Of a DNA stretch of 64,000 nucleotides, positions 8,242-17,429 are shown in pieces. The position numbers and the translations under genes were made by a program. The notes beneath the pieces are model-generated. The model was not told the origin of the DNA, did not search any database, and saw only the letters and a list, made by a program, of their open reading frames with translations. Source of the stretch: Thiopseudomonas denitrificans (GTDB lineage: Bacteria > Pseudomonadota > Gammaproteobacteria > Pseudomonadales > Pseudomonadaceae); the NCBI RefSeq assembly GCF_002866065.1, contig NZ_LNJZ01000002.1:141397-205396 (forward strand). Reading direction: 5' to 3'. Every line of letters starts with the position of its first letter. The first letter of the stretch is position 1.

Positions 8242-9416
8242 TGAAAATTGCGCTCTTGTCTCCACTGCCGCCCGAACAGTCAGGAATTGCTGACTATGCG
8301 CAGGTTTTTAAGAACCACTTGTCGGCTTGCGGTGTAATTGTTGAAACACCCTTGAAGGCAGTAAGCCGGGACGCGCTTGAGAGTGCAATGAAAAAAACGG
8401 ACTGGAGCCGCTATGACGTGGTCCATGCAGAGCTGGGCGGCGGAGGCTTGCAGGAGTTTGCCGCTTTGCAGTGGCTGATGCGCAACAGGCCAGAACTTGC
8501 ACTGACTGCCACTGTGCATGATCCGGAACGTTTGGTGTGGCGGCCGCTACGCTTTCCTCTCGGGTTCGATAAGCTGGCACAAAACTGGTCTTTGGCAGAC
8601 AGGCTGTTGACGGTGCTGCTCGACCCCTTGACGTTAAGGGCAGAAAGAGCGTTGGCAGGACACTTGAAAAAGGTGATTACACTGACGCACACGGGCGGAC
8701 AGGTTTTACGCAAACGCATGCGGATTGATGAGTCGGCCAGTGTTGTCATTCCTCACGGCGTGGTACAGGTGGAAAATCGCCCGCCTCCGCCTATAGATAC
8801 TTTGTACCTGCTGTATTTCGGTTTCATTTATCGTGGCAAGGGGATTGAAGATATTCTTCAGGCCCTGGCGCTTTTGCTGGAGCGTCAGCCAGAGCTGAAA
8901 AAAAAGGTACGCCTGACCCTGGCTGGTGGCACAGAACCGGCAATGGCCTTCAAACCAGGCGGAGCTTACATTGATGGCCTGGCCGAGAGCATCCGGCAGC
9001 TTGGGCTGGAACAAAACATTGACTGGCAACTGGACGTGCCTGAACAGCAGATAGCAGAGCTGATCCAGGCTCATCACTGTATGGTGTTGCCGTACCGCGA
9101 GTCACGAAAACTGGCCTTGCTGGGGCAAATGAGAGGGACCAGTGGTGCGCTGGCGTGGGCAACTGCCTGTGGACGCGGGGTTCTGGCCTCGGATGCCAGG
9201 GCATTTGCCGAAGAGCTTTCATATGGAAACGGGCAGGTATTTCCCCAGGGGGATACAGCGGCTTTGGCTGCGGAGCTGGAACGGCTGCTGGATACTCCCC
9301 AAACCTGCCTGGACTGGGTTGACGCTGCAGAGTCGCGGGGAAGGAAGCGGGCCTGGCCCCAGGTGGCGGAGCAGTTTGCCAGTCTGTTCAAGGAGGCGGC
9401 ATGCACGTCTGGTTAA
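8241..9416 (+). CDS. pslF: GT4 glycosyltransferase, PslF-like
   Basis: GT-B fold glycosyltransferase of 391 residues (PslF about 395). The N-terminus MKIALLSPLPPEQSGIADYA is the glycine-containing acceptor-side loop typical of GT4 enzymes acting on membrane lipids; the C-terminal half shows LLYFGFIYRGKGIEDILQAL, the donor-side domain. ATG 8241 overlaps the TGA of pslE by one base. It acts on the cytoplasmic face in repeat-unit assembly. Donor (GDP-mannose is plausible given PslB) is inferred, not shown. Confidence 0.8.
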   Translation: MKIALLSPLPPEQSGIADYAQVFKNHLSACGVIVETPLKAVSRDALESAMKKTDWSRYDVVHAELGGGGLQEFAALQWLMRNRPELALTATVHDPERLVWRPLRFPLGFDKLAQNWSLADRLLTVLLDPLTLRAERALAGHLKKVITLTHTGGQVLRKRMRIDESASVVIPHGVVQVENRPPPPIDTLYLLYFGFIYRGKGIEDILQALALLLERQPELKKKVRLTLAGGTEPAMAFKPGGAYIDGLAESIRQLGLEQNIDWQLDVPEQQIAELIQAHHCMVLPYRESRKLALLGQMRGTSGALAWATACGRGVLASDARAFAEELSYGNGQVFPQGDTAALAAELERLLDTPQTCLDWVDAAESRGRKRAWPQVAEQFASLFKEAACTSG

Positions 9417-10726
9417 AAAGTCGAAGTTTTTTGGTAGCGCTGGCAGCGTTGTTTGGCCTCGCATGCAGCAGCTTGCAGGCTTCCGGCTTGCAGCTGGTAC
9501 CTGAGCGAAGCCTGGCCTGGAAAGACTTTCTTGGCGTTAATGCACATTTTTTGTGGTTTGAGCCGCAAGCCTATCAGCAGCAGATGAGCATGCTGCAAAA
9601 GCTTGGGCTGGAATGGGTGCGTGTTGACATTCACTGGGATCGGCACGAAACCAGTGAAGAGGTGTACCGGCTGCAGGAACTGGACCTGCTGATGGATGAA
9701 ATCAGCAAGAAAAAGCTCAAGTCACTGGTTTATGTGGTGGGTTCTGCCGGCCATGCCACCAGCGCCCCCCCGGGCTCGCCGACGCCGGACCAGTATCCGC
9801 CGCGCAAGCCGGAAATGTTTGGCAAGTTCATGTACCGGCTGGCAAGCCGTTATCAGGGCGTGGATGCCTGGCAGGTATGGAATGAACCAAACATCCCTGC
9901 TTACTGGCGCCCGGCAGAAAACCCCAAGGCTTACGGTGAACTGTTGCTGACATCGGTCCAGGCCTTGCGATTGGTGGATCCGGACAAGCCGGTTGTCATG
10001 GGCGGAATGGCCTACTATAGCCAGATGCCTGTTAAGGGTGGGCTGATGCTGGAAGCGCTGGGCGGGCTCGGCGTGCAAAAACTGGATACTGTGGTGGCTT
10101 ACCACCCTTATACCCAAAAGCCCGAAGGCAACGAGGCAAAGCTTCCGGATTTTGTGCAGCACGCCCGTCAGCTCAATGCAATGTTGCGTGGTGCCGGGGT
10201 CAAGGAAATATGGGCTACAGAGTGGGGCTGGTCGAGCTACGAGGGACCGAAGGAAGAGCAGGCCATTATCGGGCGTGAAGGGCAGGCAGACTATGTATTG
10301 CGACGGCTTGCCCTGATGAGTGCGCTTGATTACGACCGAATTTTTTTATTTGCGCTTAGCGATCTTGATTCACGGGCCACCGTCAGGGACCGCCAGTACG
10401 GGCTGCTGGATTTGCAGGGCCGGGCAAAGCCCGTCTATACAGCGCTGGCCAGCTTTCTACGAACCATGGGGCCAGAACTTGAGCCGGGCAGCTTGCCTGC
10501 CATGGCCACCGCGCCTGAGGACTTGTACAGCATAAGCTGGCAAAAACCGGACGGTAAACAATTGTTGGTTTTTTGGGGAAACAAAAGCAAGAAGCTTGTA
10601 CTCAAGAATATTGCACAGGCCACTTTGCATAACCCGTTTACAGATGACCGGCTGCCACTTGAAAACAGTGCTACAGGGCTGCTGGAAGTTCCCGTAGCCA
10701 GCCATGTACAGATTCTTGAGTGGTGA
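9401..10726 (+). CDS. pslG: glycoside hydrolase, PslG-like (clan GH-A)
   Basis: Secreted or periplasmic glycosidase, 441 residues against 442 in P. aeruginosa PslG. An N-terminal hydrophobic signal (FLVALAALFGLACSSLQASG) is followed by a TIM-barrel. Acid/base motif WQVWNEPN lies near residue 165, and the nucleophile motif IWATEWGWSS near residue 275; both glutamates are present. A C-terminal small beta domain follows. It likely cleaves Psl polymer or lipid-linked intermediates during biosynthesis. The Cys in GLACSS is not a good lipobox. Start overlaps the end of pslF by 16 bp. Confidence 0.86.
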   Translation: MHVWLKSRSFLVALAALFGLACSSLQASGLQLVPERSLAWKDFLGVNAHFLWFEPQAYQQQMSMLQKLGLEWVRVDIHWDRHETSEEVYRLQELDLLMDEISKKKLKSLVYVVGSAGHATSAPPGSPTPDQYPPRKPEMFGKFMYRLASRYQGVDAWQVWNEPNIPAYWRPAENPKAYGELLLTSVQALRLVDPDKPVVMGGMAYYSQMPVKGGLMLEALGGLGVQKLDTVVAYHPYTQKPEGNEAKLPDFVQHARQLNAMLRGAGVKEIWATEWGWSSYEGPKEEQAIIGREGQADYVLRRLALMSALDYDRIFLFALSDLDSRATVRDRQYGLLDLQGRAKPVYTALASFLRTMGPELEPGSLPAMATAPEDLYSISWQKPDGKQLLVFWGNKSKKLVLKNIAQATLHNPFTDDRLPLENSATGLLEVPVASHVQILEW

Positions 10727-11931
10727 GCCCGGTGCGTGTTTTATGGATCTTGCCATACCTGCCTTGGCCGGCCACCAGTGGTGGCAAGACACGTCAGTAT
10801 CATTTACTGAAAAACCTTGCGCGACAGGGTTACAGGATTACTCTGCTGGTGCAGTCCAAGCAGCCTGCCGATGAAGCCTGTCGCAGTGAGCTGGAGAGTT
10901 TTCTGGAGGCCTTGATTGTGTTTCCGCGTCGTCCGCTCAGACATCCGCTGACACTGCTGATGGCCCTGTTCGGGCGCTGGCCGTTGTTGACCAGTATCAA
11001 TGGACACGCGCCAGAGCTTGAGGCCGAGTTTTCCAGGCTGCTGGAAAGCAGCTGGGACATTGTGCAGATTGAGCACAGCTACAGTTTCCAGCCCTATGCG
11101 CGGGAGCTCAAGAAGCGTCAGCAGCCTTTTATTTTGACTGAGCACAATCTGGAGTCGTCTCTGGGTGGGGCTACCTACAATCGCTTTCCGCGCTGGATGC
11201 GTCCGTTTGTTGTCTGGGACCAGTGGCGTGCCAGACGCTGGGAGCGGGAAGTCTTTGCTGCTGCAACACGGATTGTTGCTGTTACAGAGGAGGATGCGAC
11301 GGCCATTCGGCAACTGACACAGACTCCGGTGGACGTAGTGGTTAACGGGGTGGACTGTGCAGCGTTTTCTACTGTTTCGCCATCCCCGGAGGAACAAAGG
11401 CTGTTGTTTCTTGGCAACTACGAATACCCGCCCAATGTGGATGCGGTGACCTGGTTGCTGGATGAAATCATGCCGTTGTTGTGGCAGAAAAGGCCTGATG
11501 CCAAGTGCACCGTTGCCGGTTATGCGATGCAGCAGGAGTGGGCTCTGCGCTGGCCTGACAGCCGTATTGAGTGGGCTGGCTTTGTAGAAGATTTGGCCGG
11601 TTTGCAGCGTACCAGCAGCGTCTTTGTTGCCCCCTTGCAGGACGGGGGCGGCTCCAAGCTTAAGGTGCTGGAAGCCATGGCCGGCGGATTGCCGCTGGTA
11701 ACTACCAGGCAGGGCGCATCAGGACTGCAGATTCAGGACGGTCAGGAGTACTTGCATGCAGATGATGCGGAAAGCTTTGCGGAGGCTGTTGCCCGGCTGC
11801 TTGAACATCCTGCACAAGCTGCATCGCTGGCAGCAGGGGCGCGGCATTATGTGCGTGACAGGCACGATTGGCAGGCAGCTGCTGATCAGCTTGCAGGGGT
11901 ATACCGCAGCATAAAAGGGGCAAGCGAATGA
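10720..11931 (+). CDS. pslH: GT4 glycosyltransferase, PslH-like
   Basis: GT-B fold glycosyltransferase, about 403 residues, as PslH. It starts VRVLWILPYLPWPATSGGKTRQ (GGK loop), has FLGNYEYPPNVDAVTWL at the inter-domain region and DGGGSKLKVLEAMAGGLPLV in the donor-binding domain, with the conserved E of the EX7E motif. Several GTG codons (10720, 10723, 10732) could start translation around the stop of pslG at 10724-10726; the choice is uncertain by at most four residues. Specific sugar unknown. Confidence 0.78.
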   Translation: MVSPVRVLWILPYLPWPATSGGKTRQYHLLKNLARQGYRITLLVQSKQPADEACRSELESFLEALIVFPRRPLRHPLTLLMALFGRWPLLTSINGHAPELEAEFSRLLESSWDIVQIEHSYSFQPYARELKKRQQPFILTEHNLESSLGGATYNRFPRWMRPFVVWDQWRARRWEREVFAAATRIVAVTEEDATAIRQLTQTPVDVVVNGVDCAAFSTVSPSPEEQRLLFLGNYEYPPNVDAVTWLLDEIMPLLWQKRPDAKCTVAGYAMQQEWALRWPDSRIEWAGFVEDLAGLQRTSSVFVAPLQDGGGSKLKVLEAMAGGLPLVTTRQGASGLQIQDGQEYLHADDAESFAEAVARLLEHPAQAASLAAGARHYVRDRHDWQAAADQLAGVYRSIKGASE

Positions 11932-13031
11932 AAGTGGCAATCGACTTCAGGCCGGTGGTTGTGGCTCCATATTCGGGCATAGCCCGTCAGGCCAGCGCAC
12001 TTTATCAGGCGTGTCGGGGCATGCAGGATGTAGAGGTGATTACCTGTACCGAGGCGCCATTGGATCATCCCGTGCGGGCTATGGCTCTTTGCCCGGCTCG
12101 GCCAGCACCGGCAGGCATGCAGCGGCCCCGGGCCCGGTTGAAGTTTGAAGCGGGCTTTTTGCCCGGGGCCCTGAAAAAGGCAGATGTGGATCTTTATGTG
12201 GCCACTGCCAATATGGGGTTACCGCTGGGGCGGAAAGGGCGGCGTAAACAGGTTGTGCTGATTCATGATTTGTTTCAGCTGACGGAAAGCAACTTTCACC
12301 GGTCCAGGATCAAGGCTCTGGCATACAGGCTTATTGACCGGCTATCCATTGCCTGGTCGATACGTACTGCAGATGCGGTCTGGTGTCCGTCGGAGTTCAG
12401 TGCCGGTGAGGTGGCGCGTCTGTTTCCCCGGGCGCGGGGCAAAACCCGGGTCCTGCCCAATCATGTTGCACAGTTGCCAGCGCCTGACGGGGCAGGGCTG
12501 CCAGAGATTGAGCAGTCTTTCTGGCTTCTGGTCGGAACCAGGGAGCCGCGCAAGAATATCGTTTTTTTTGTTGAGACATGGCTGCGATTGCGGAAAGAGC
12601 TGCAGTTGCCAGCGTTGGTCCTGGTTGGTGATTCCGGTGATTTTCCTGCCCTGCAAGGGGTGGAGGATATTTACTGGGTATCCGGATTGACGGATGCCGG
12701 ACTTGCGAGCCTTTATCGGCAGACGCAATGCCTGTGGCAGCCCTCTTACGCTGAAGGGTTTGGCATGCCGGTTGTAGAAGCACTAAGTGTCGGTACGCCG
12801 GTTGCTTTGGCCAGGGGATCGGCTCTGGATGAAGTGGCACCAGACTATTTGCCCAGGTTCTCTCCTTTTGATTCTGCAGAGCTGGAGGCTTGCATGCGGC
12901 AATTGGTGCAAAAGCCGCTGCAGAAGGGTTTGCGGGAATATGCTGACTGGTGCCAGCGTTATGCTGTTGAAGCTTATGCTGCAAGGGTGCAGGAACTGGT
13001 ACGGGAGTTATTTCAATCATGCAACGGCTAG
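11928..13031 (+). CDS. pslI: GT4 glycosyltransferase, PslI-like
   Basis: GT-B fold glycosyltransferase of 367 residues, identical in length to P. aeruginosa PslI as I recall it. Motifs: KVAIDFRPVVVAPYSGIARQ at the N-terminus, VVLIHDLFQL, LLVGTREPRKNI at the start of the C-terminal domain, and YAEGFGMPVVEALSVGTPV carrying the EX7E glutamates. ATG 11928 overlaps the preceding TGA (ATGA). It participates in cytoplasmic assembly of the Psl-type repeat unit. Confidence 0.8.
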   Translation: MKVAIDFRPVVVAPYSGIARQASALYQACRGMQDVEVITCTEAPLDHPVRAMALCPARPAPAGMQRPRARLKFEAGFLPGALKKADVDLYVATANMGLPLGRKGRRKQVVLIHDLFQLTESNFHRSRIKALAYRLIDRLSIAWSIRTADAVWCPSEFSAGEVARLFPRARGKTRVLPNHVAQLPAPDGAGLPEIEQSFWLLVGTREPRKNIVFFVETWLRLRKELQLPALVLVGDSGDFPALQGVEDIYWVSGLTDAGLASLYRQTQCLWQPSYAEGFGMPVVEALSVGTPVALARGSALDEVAPDYLPRFSPFDSAELEACMRQLVQKPLQKGLREYADWCQRYAVEAYAARVQELVRELFQSCNG

Positions 13032-14407
13032 GTATTTTGTTGGCTGTGTTGCTTGGAGTGCTGCTGGGTGGTCTTGCGCTGGCAGTTAGTCCCGGCAAGT
13101 GGTGGCTGGTTTGCAGTGCTGTAGTAGTTTCCGTACTGGTGATGTTGCAGCCGCTGCGGGGCTTTTTGCTGTTTGTTTTTTGTGCGGCATTTATTCCCTA
13201 CACCACGGTTAATCTCGGGGTGCGAACAACAGTCAGTGAGGCCTTGCTGCTGTTGACTTGGGCAGGCGTTGCCTGGCAGATGTTTACCGGGCATATGCAG
13301 CGCAGCGGTGTGTGGCACCCTGCCGAACGCAGCATGGTATTGCTACTGTTTTATAGCCTGATTCCTCTGGTGGCCGGTGTTTTTCTGATCAGCGTATCAG
13401 GCAGTGCGTTATCCAACTGGGTTCGCTGGGCAATGAACATGTCCGTTTTCTTTTTGGTGCCGTTGCTGCTGGCAGGTGAGCGTGAGCGTGAACTTGTGGT
13501 GCAGGCATTTTTGGCAGGTAGCCTGGCAATGCTTTTTCTGTCGGTGGGCTACTTTCTCAAAGACCGTGATGCCAATACCTTCATACCTGTCCTGACCAGT
13601 CTGAAATACGCACACCCTGAGGCAGTTAAAGATATTTTTTCTGCCAACTATACGCGGATGGCATCGCCCTGGGTGCACCCGAACCTTACTGGCGGGATCC
13701 TGGCCCTGACAATTCCCGTGGCCTTCATGTACGGCTGGACTCGTACTGGCTGGGCAAGGTGGCTGGGGATGACGGTGGCCATTCTGGGCTGTGCCGGCCT
13801 GTTGTTCAGTATTTCCCGCGGCGCCATAGTTGCGCTTGCACTGGTACTGTTCTGGCTGGCTCACAAAAGGGTTCCGTTGAGCCTGCGTCTGATTATCTAT
13901 GCGGCTGTCCTTGGTACAGCATTGATTGCGTTTTACCCGCCGTTGCAAGAACGCCTGCTGACCATGTTCCTGACCAGTAATGCCAGTACTACAATTCGTT
14001 TTGAGGAGTACCGGCTGTTTCCACAGGCCATGGCGGCTTATCCGTTGGGGATTGGTTTTGCTGTTGATCCGCCGGTCCCGGGATCAGGTTTGCTGGGAAT
14101 TTCCAATTTGTGGCTAAACGTAATCTATAAAATAGGAGTGCCCGGGCTGCTTATATTTGCAGTGCTGACCCTGAGATGGTGGCGTGCGGTTCGTCCACTC
14201 GGGGCGGTGCCGGTTTTGAATCGTGAAAATGCACTTTGGCTTGGAGCGCTGTCCGGCGTGTTGGCTGCATTGCTGACCGGGCTGTTTGATCACTATTACA
14301 GTTTCACTAACGTCATCATCGCTCTGTTCTGGTTGTTTGCGGCAATGGCCTTGCAAACTGCGACGCCAGACAATCGGCAGGGTCAGGTCGTGGAGAAAAA
14401 CTCATGA
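13019..14407 (+). CDS. pslJ: O-antigen ligase/polymerase-like membrane protein, PslJ-like
   Basis: Polytopic inner-membrane protein of 462 residues with about 11-12 hydrophobic segments, the first right at the N-terminus (LGILLAVLLGVLLGGLALAV). A large periplasmic loop near residues 180-220 contains WVHPNLTGG, and SISRGAIVALAL follows, features of the Wzy_C/O-antigen ligase family. In this operon it is the candidate polymerase for the Psl-type repeat. Start overlaps pslI by 13 bp. Confidence 0.8.
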   Translation: MQRLGILLAVLLGVLLGGLALAVSPGKWWLVCSAVVVSVLVMLQPLRGFLLFVFCAAFIPYTTVNLGVRTTVSEALLLLTWAGVAWQMFTGHMQRSGVWHPAERSMVLLLFYSLIPLVAGVFLISVSGSALSNWVRWAMNMSVFFLVPLLLAGERERELVVQAFLAGSLAMLFLSVGYFLKDRDANTFIPVLTSLKYAHPEAVKDIFSANYTRMASPWVHPNLTGGILALTIPVAFMYGWTRTGWARWLGMTVAILGCAGLLFSISRGAIVALALVLFWLAHKRVPLSLRLIIYAAVLGTALIAFYPPLQERLLTMFLTSNASTTIRFEEYRLFPQAMAAYPLGIGFAVDPPVPGSGLLGISNLWLNVIYKIGVPGLLIFAVLTLRWWRAVRPLGAVPVLNRENALWLGALSGVLAALLTGLFDHYYSFTNVIIALFWLFAAMALQTATPDNRQGQVVEKNS

Positions 14408-15216
14408 AACACAGGATAAGGCTGGGCTTCAACGTTCGTGAACAGCTGCCCGTGCATGCGGTGCAACTTGGTTGCACGGATGAAGAGCTTGAACTGGCCA
14501 TTGACCACATGCTGGCCAATAACCTGTTGTTTGAGGACAGGGCAGGTGAGTTCAGCTTGTTATCCATTGATGTTGAAAGCAAGATTGATCTGCCGCTGGT
14601 AAAACGGTTGTTTGCACTGTACAGGGATACTTTGCCTACCACTCTGGTGCCTCTATACGGGAAAAACCTCCGGACCTTGAAGGATCGTTGGCTAAGGGCA
14701 TGGGAGCAGGCATACAACATTTTGATCAATAAAATACCAAGTCATCACGTGCGCATCTGGTGGCTGCGGGCGGGTGGTGCCAAGATAGGCAAGGGCTCTT
14801 CGGTGTGGCGCAATACCGAAGTGCTTGGAGTTGAAAACCTGGTTATCGGTAATGACAGCGTGGTTGCCTGGCACTGTTTGCTTGATGCAAGGGCGGGCCT
14901 GATTATTGGTGATCATGTGGCCATTGCCTCCTATGTGCACATTATTGCCGGCTCACACGACTTGCAGGCCCCCGAGTTCTGGTCGGTTTCTGCACCGATT
15001 TATATTGAAGACTATGTATGGGTGGCCAGCCGTGCCCTGATCGGGCATGGGTCAAAACTGGGCCGCGGATCTGTGGTTACGGCCTGCACAGTTGTTGCCA
15101 AGGAAATACTGCCATATAAGATCGTGGGCGGTACAGGTGCCAAGCCTATGGGTGAGCGCCCGCACGACCTGAACTACCGAGTGGGCGGGAAAGGGTTGTT
15201 CACCCTGTTCCATTGA
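14404..15216 (+). CDS. left-handed beta-helix acyltransferase (WcaF-like) with N-terminal extension
   Basis: 270 residues. The C-terminal half (from about residue 118) shows hexapeptide repeats and the conserved pattern AKIGKGSSVWRNTEVLG, LLDARAGLIIGDHVAIASYVH, AGSHDLQAPEFW, PIYIEDYVWVASRALI, VVAKEILPYKIVGGTGAKPM, as in WcaF/VioB-type O-acetyltransferases; His in AGSHD is the expected catalytic base. About 115 residues of unknown N-terminal domain precede it. The P. aeruginosa operon has a different acyltransferase (PslL, membrane acyltransferase-3 type) after PslK, so this gene may replace that role by acetylating the repeat unit in the cytoplasm. It overlaps pslJ by 4 bp and is followed by pslK after 4 bp, so it is an integral part of the operon. 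Confidence 0.75.
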   Translation: MKHRIRLGFNVREQLPVHAVQLGCTDEELELAIDHMLANNLLFEDRAGEFSLLSIDVESKIDLPLVKRLFALYRDTLPTTLVPLYGKNLRTLKDRWLRAWEQAYNILINKIPSHHVRIWWLRAGGAKIGKGSSVWRNTEVLGVENLVIGNDSVVAWHCLLDARAGLIIGDHVAIASYVHIIAGSHDLQAPEFWSVSAPIYIEDYVWVASRALIGHGSKLGRGSVVTACTVVAKEILPYKIVGGTGAKPMGERPHDLNYRVGGKGLFTLFH

Positions 15217-15220
15217 ATTT

Positions 15221-16630
15221 ATGCTGAACTCAGCACTGCTTTTGACGCTGGTAACGCTGGCGGGGTTGGTACTCGGCTTTGCGCGAGAGTGGCTCCTGAT
15301 TGATGCATGGGGTGCTGGTGAACAAACAGATGCCCTGGTGCTGGCACTTTTTTTGCCGGACATGGTGCGCATGACCTTGGCGGCGGGCTTGCTCAATGTT
15401 GCTGCTGTGCCCCTTTTTCATCAGCAAACCATGGAGGCAGGGCGTCAATGGCTTAATTCGCTTGGCAGCTTGCTCTCTTTATTTGCCCTGGCGCTGGCCG
15501 GTGTTTTTTATCTGTTTGCTCCGTTCTGGCTAAAGCTGCTGGGCCCCGGAATGGCCCCGCAGTCAGGGGCTATTGCCGTTTCTGCCTTTGAAATACTGGT
15601 TTGGTGTTTGCCCGGCATGTTTTTGCATGCTGTTTGTGGCATCTGGCTGCAACTGCGAGAACGCTATGTGTTGTGGGGAATGGGCAGCTTTCTGTTCAAT
15701 CTTTTTCCGGTTGGCTGGCTGATGATCCGGGGGGCGGAGACGATGGCGGACGAGTTCGCTCTGGCCTGTGTGCTTGGCAGTGTGCTTATGGCTGCCGTAG
15801 TGCTTCCGGCAGCCTGGCGCGGAGGCTGGCGCCCTTTGGCATTTACGGGAATGTCGGCTGCTGGCGGGCTATTTATGCGACGTATTGGCCCGGTTTTGTT
15901 GAGCAATATCGGTAGCCACTCGGTTACGCTGGTTGAGCGGATGGTTGCCAGCCTGCTGGGCGAGGGAATGGTTACCTGGGTAAACCTGGCCCGAAAGTTC
16001 ATTAACCTGCCGTTGATTGCCCTGCCAGCATTAAACCAGGTTTTATTGGGCAAGCTCAGTGCAGGCCATGAGGGCGAGCGTCTGGTAATTTTGCGTCAGG
16101 GCCTGGCGCTAACCAGTTGTCTGGTTGTTCCTGCTGCCGTATTCATCATGGCCAGCAGCCCCACACTGGTGTCATATTTGCTGCCAGAACAGGCGACAGG
16201 GGTGCTTGCGGGGTTGCTGGGATGGTTTTCACTACCGTTGCTGATGGGCGCGTGGAATGCTTTGCTAGCAAGGTATGCTTATGCAAACAATGATACCCGC
16301 CTGCCATTGATGTGCGAGCTGGCTGGCACAGGGTTGCATGTGATCGGACTTGTTTCATTGCCGTTTTGGCTTGGGGTTCCGGGCTTTGCATTGGCCAATC
16401 TGGGCGCAGTCATGCTTACTTCTTTGTTGTTGTTGCACCGCCAGCAGCTATGGCGGCATGTGGGCTGGCGTTTGCAGTGGGCGGGCGGCGCGGGTTTCCT
16501 GCTGGGCGCTGCAGTCTTGATTCAGCCGATGGGGGCCGGAGTTGCGCAATTTGCTGCCGGTGTCGGTGCGGGGCTGTTCAGTTTTGTTGTTATGTTGACT
16601 GTACTCAAACCGTGGAAAGCAGCTGTATAG
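15221..16630 (+). CDS. pslK: MurJ/MviN-type flippase, PslK-like
   Basis: 469 residues, the same as PslK, with about 12-14 membrane segments and MOP-superfamily character (ALLLTLVTLAGLVLGFAREW at the start; VTWVNLARKFINLPLIALP in the middle). It likely flips the completed lipid-linked repeat across the inner membrane for the PslJ-like polymerase. Last gene of the operon. The stop at 16628-16630 is followed at once by IS remnant sequence, with no visible terminator. Confidence 0.82.
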   Translation: MLNSALLLTLVTLAGLVLGFAREWLLIDAWGAGEQTDALVLALFLPDMVRMTLAAGLLNVAAVPLFHQQTMEAGRQWLNSLGSLLSLFALALAGVFYLFAPFWLKLLGPGMAPQSGAIAVSAFEILVWCLPGMFLHAVCGIWLQLRERYVLWGMGSFLFNLFPVGWLMIRGAETMADEFALACVLGSVLMAAVVLPAAWRGGWRPLAFTGMSAAGGLFMRRIGPVLLSNIGSHSVTLVERMVASLLGEGMVTWVNLARKFINLPLIALPALNQVLLGKLSAGHEGERLVILRQGLALTSCLVVPAAVFIMASSPTLVSYLLPEQATGVLAGLLGWFSLPLLMGAWNALLARYAYANNDTRLPLMCELAGTGLHVIGLVSLPFWLGVPGFALANLGAVMLTSLLLLHRQQLWRHVGWRLQWAGGAGFLLGAAVLIQPMGAGVAQFAAGVGAGLFSFVVMLTVLKPWKAAV

Positions 16631-16634
16631 GTGA

Positions 16635-17029
16635 CAAGTGTGTCGATGAACAGCCGGATGACCGCAGAGCTGGTCTGTGATGCGCTGCAGATGGCCATTA
16701 ACAATGGCGATACAAGCGTCGACCCGCTGCTGGCTTGCTGGTACATAGTGACCGGGGCAGTCAGTACGCCGCGGACAGTTTCCAGAGACTGCTCTAAGCC
16801 AATAGATTCAGGTTCAGCATGAGTCGCAAGGGCAACTGTTGGGATAACGCTCCATCAGAAAGCTTCTTCCATACTTTGAAGACCGAGCTGGTGTTTCACG
16901 AGGGCTTCAAGACACGGGAACAGGCGCAGAAGGCATATCGACGAGGTATTTTACAACCGGGTGCGGCTGCACTTCTGCAACGACTATATGAGTCCGGTGG
17001 ACTTTGAGTTGAAACTGGATGAGGCTGCG
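16635..17029 (+). pseudogene. decayed IS3-family transposase OrfB fragment
   Basis: Three frames together give a C-terminal IS3 OrfB: SMNSRMTAELVCDALQMAI (about 16640-16700), a frame-shifted DRGSQYA-like stretch (about 16755-16775), [20 protein letters not shown] from 16819, [10 protein letters not shown], then after a small deletion near 16945 [23 protein letters not shown] to about 17020. The DDE catalytic Glu of PSESFF is present but the frame is broken at least twice and the N-terminal half is absent. No terminal inverted repeats were recognised. It abuts the end of pslK. Confidence 0.8.
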
Positions 17030-17181
17030 CAAAAAGATGTTCGGAAAACCGTTGCCAGATCAAACGCCACGATTGAGCTGTACCGCTGGCGCAAGTTTAC
17101 CGGCATTGCAGGTAGGCAGGCAAAGGCTGCCGAGCAAGCGGATATTCAGCCCGTGTAAGCACAAACCACAGCGCAAAGAAA

Positions 17182-17210
17182 AAGCCCCAAACCTGCATGG
17201 AATGGGGCTT
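17182..17210 (-). terminator. original terminator of the tRNA gene, now displaced
   Basis: Stem AAGCCCCA/TGGGGCTT with a 13-base loop; read on the minus strand it ends in CTTTTTCTTT. It lies 4 bp beyond the 50-bp tRNA 3' duplicate, so before the element inserted it would have terminated the tRNA transcript. It is now 8.7 kb away. Confidence 0.6.
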
Positions 17211-17214
17211 CGAA

Positions 17215-17264
17215 TGGTGGGCCCACACGGACTTGAACCGTGGACCAAGGGATTATGAGTCCCC
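17215..17264. repeat. attL: 50-bp duplicate of the tRNA 3' end
   Basis: Bases 17215-17264 are identical to 25884-25933, the 3' half of the tRNA gene including CCA, T-arm and anticodon loop. It then diverges (ATATTA against TGCTCT), so this copy is not a tRNA gene. It marks the left end of the integrated element. Confidence 0.9.
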
Positions 17265-17381
17265 ATATTATAGCCTTTGCCTTGCTTGATTAGAATAGAT
17301 TAAACCTAGTAAAATCAAAGCATACAGCCGGAATAGCAGCAAAACGGCATTGATTGGAATTGACCTTGTTTTGACCAAATT

Positions 17382-17412
17382 GGTTCCAAGCGGGTTCCAA
17401 GCGGGTTCCAAG
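17382..17412. repeat. putative integrase arm sites, left end (3 copies)
   Basis: GGTTCCAAG occurs at 17382-17390, 17393-17401 and 17404-17412, an 11-bp period, between attL and the integrase start. The same repeat occurs twice near the right end. Position and periodicity fit arm-type binding sites for the integrase. Confidence 0.6.
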
Positions 17413-17429
17413 GAAGCAGGGGGAAGACT

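Noticed and set aside
16961..17158. Small gene downstream of the IS3 remnant
   Set aside because: Its first part is the shifted end of the transposase; the rest has no recognisable protein signature or start signal.
17215..17264. A second tRNA gene
   Set aside because: Only the 3' 50 bases are present; the D-arm and 5' acceptor strand are missing, so it is the attL duplicate.
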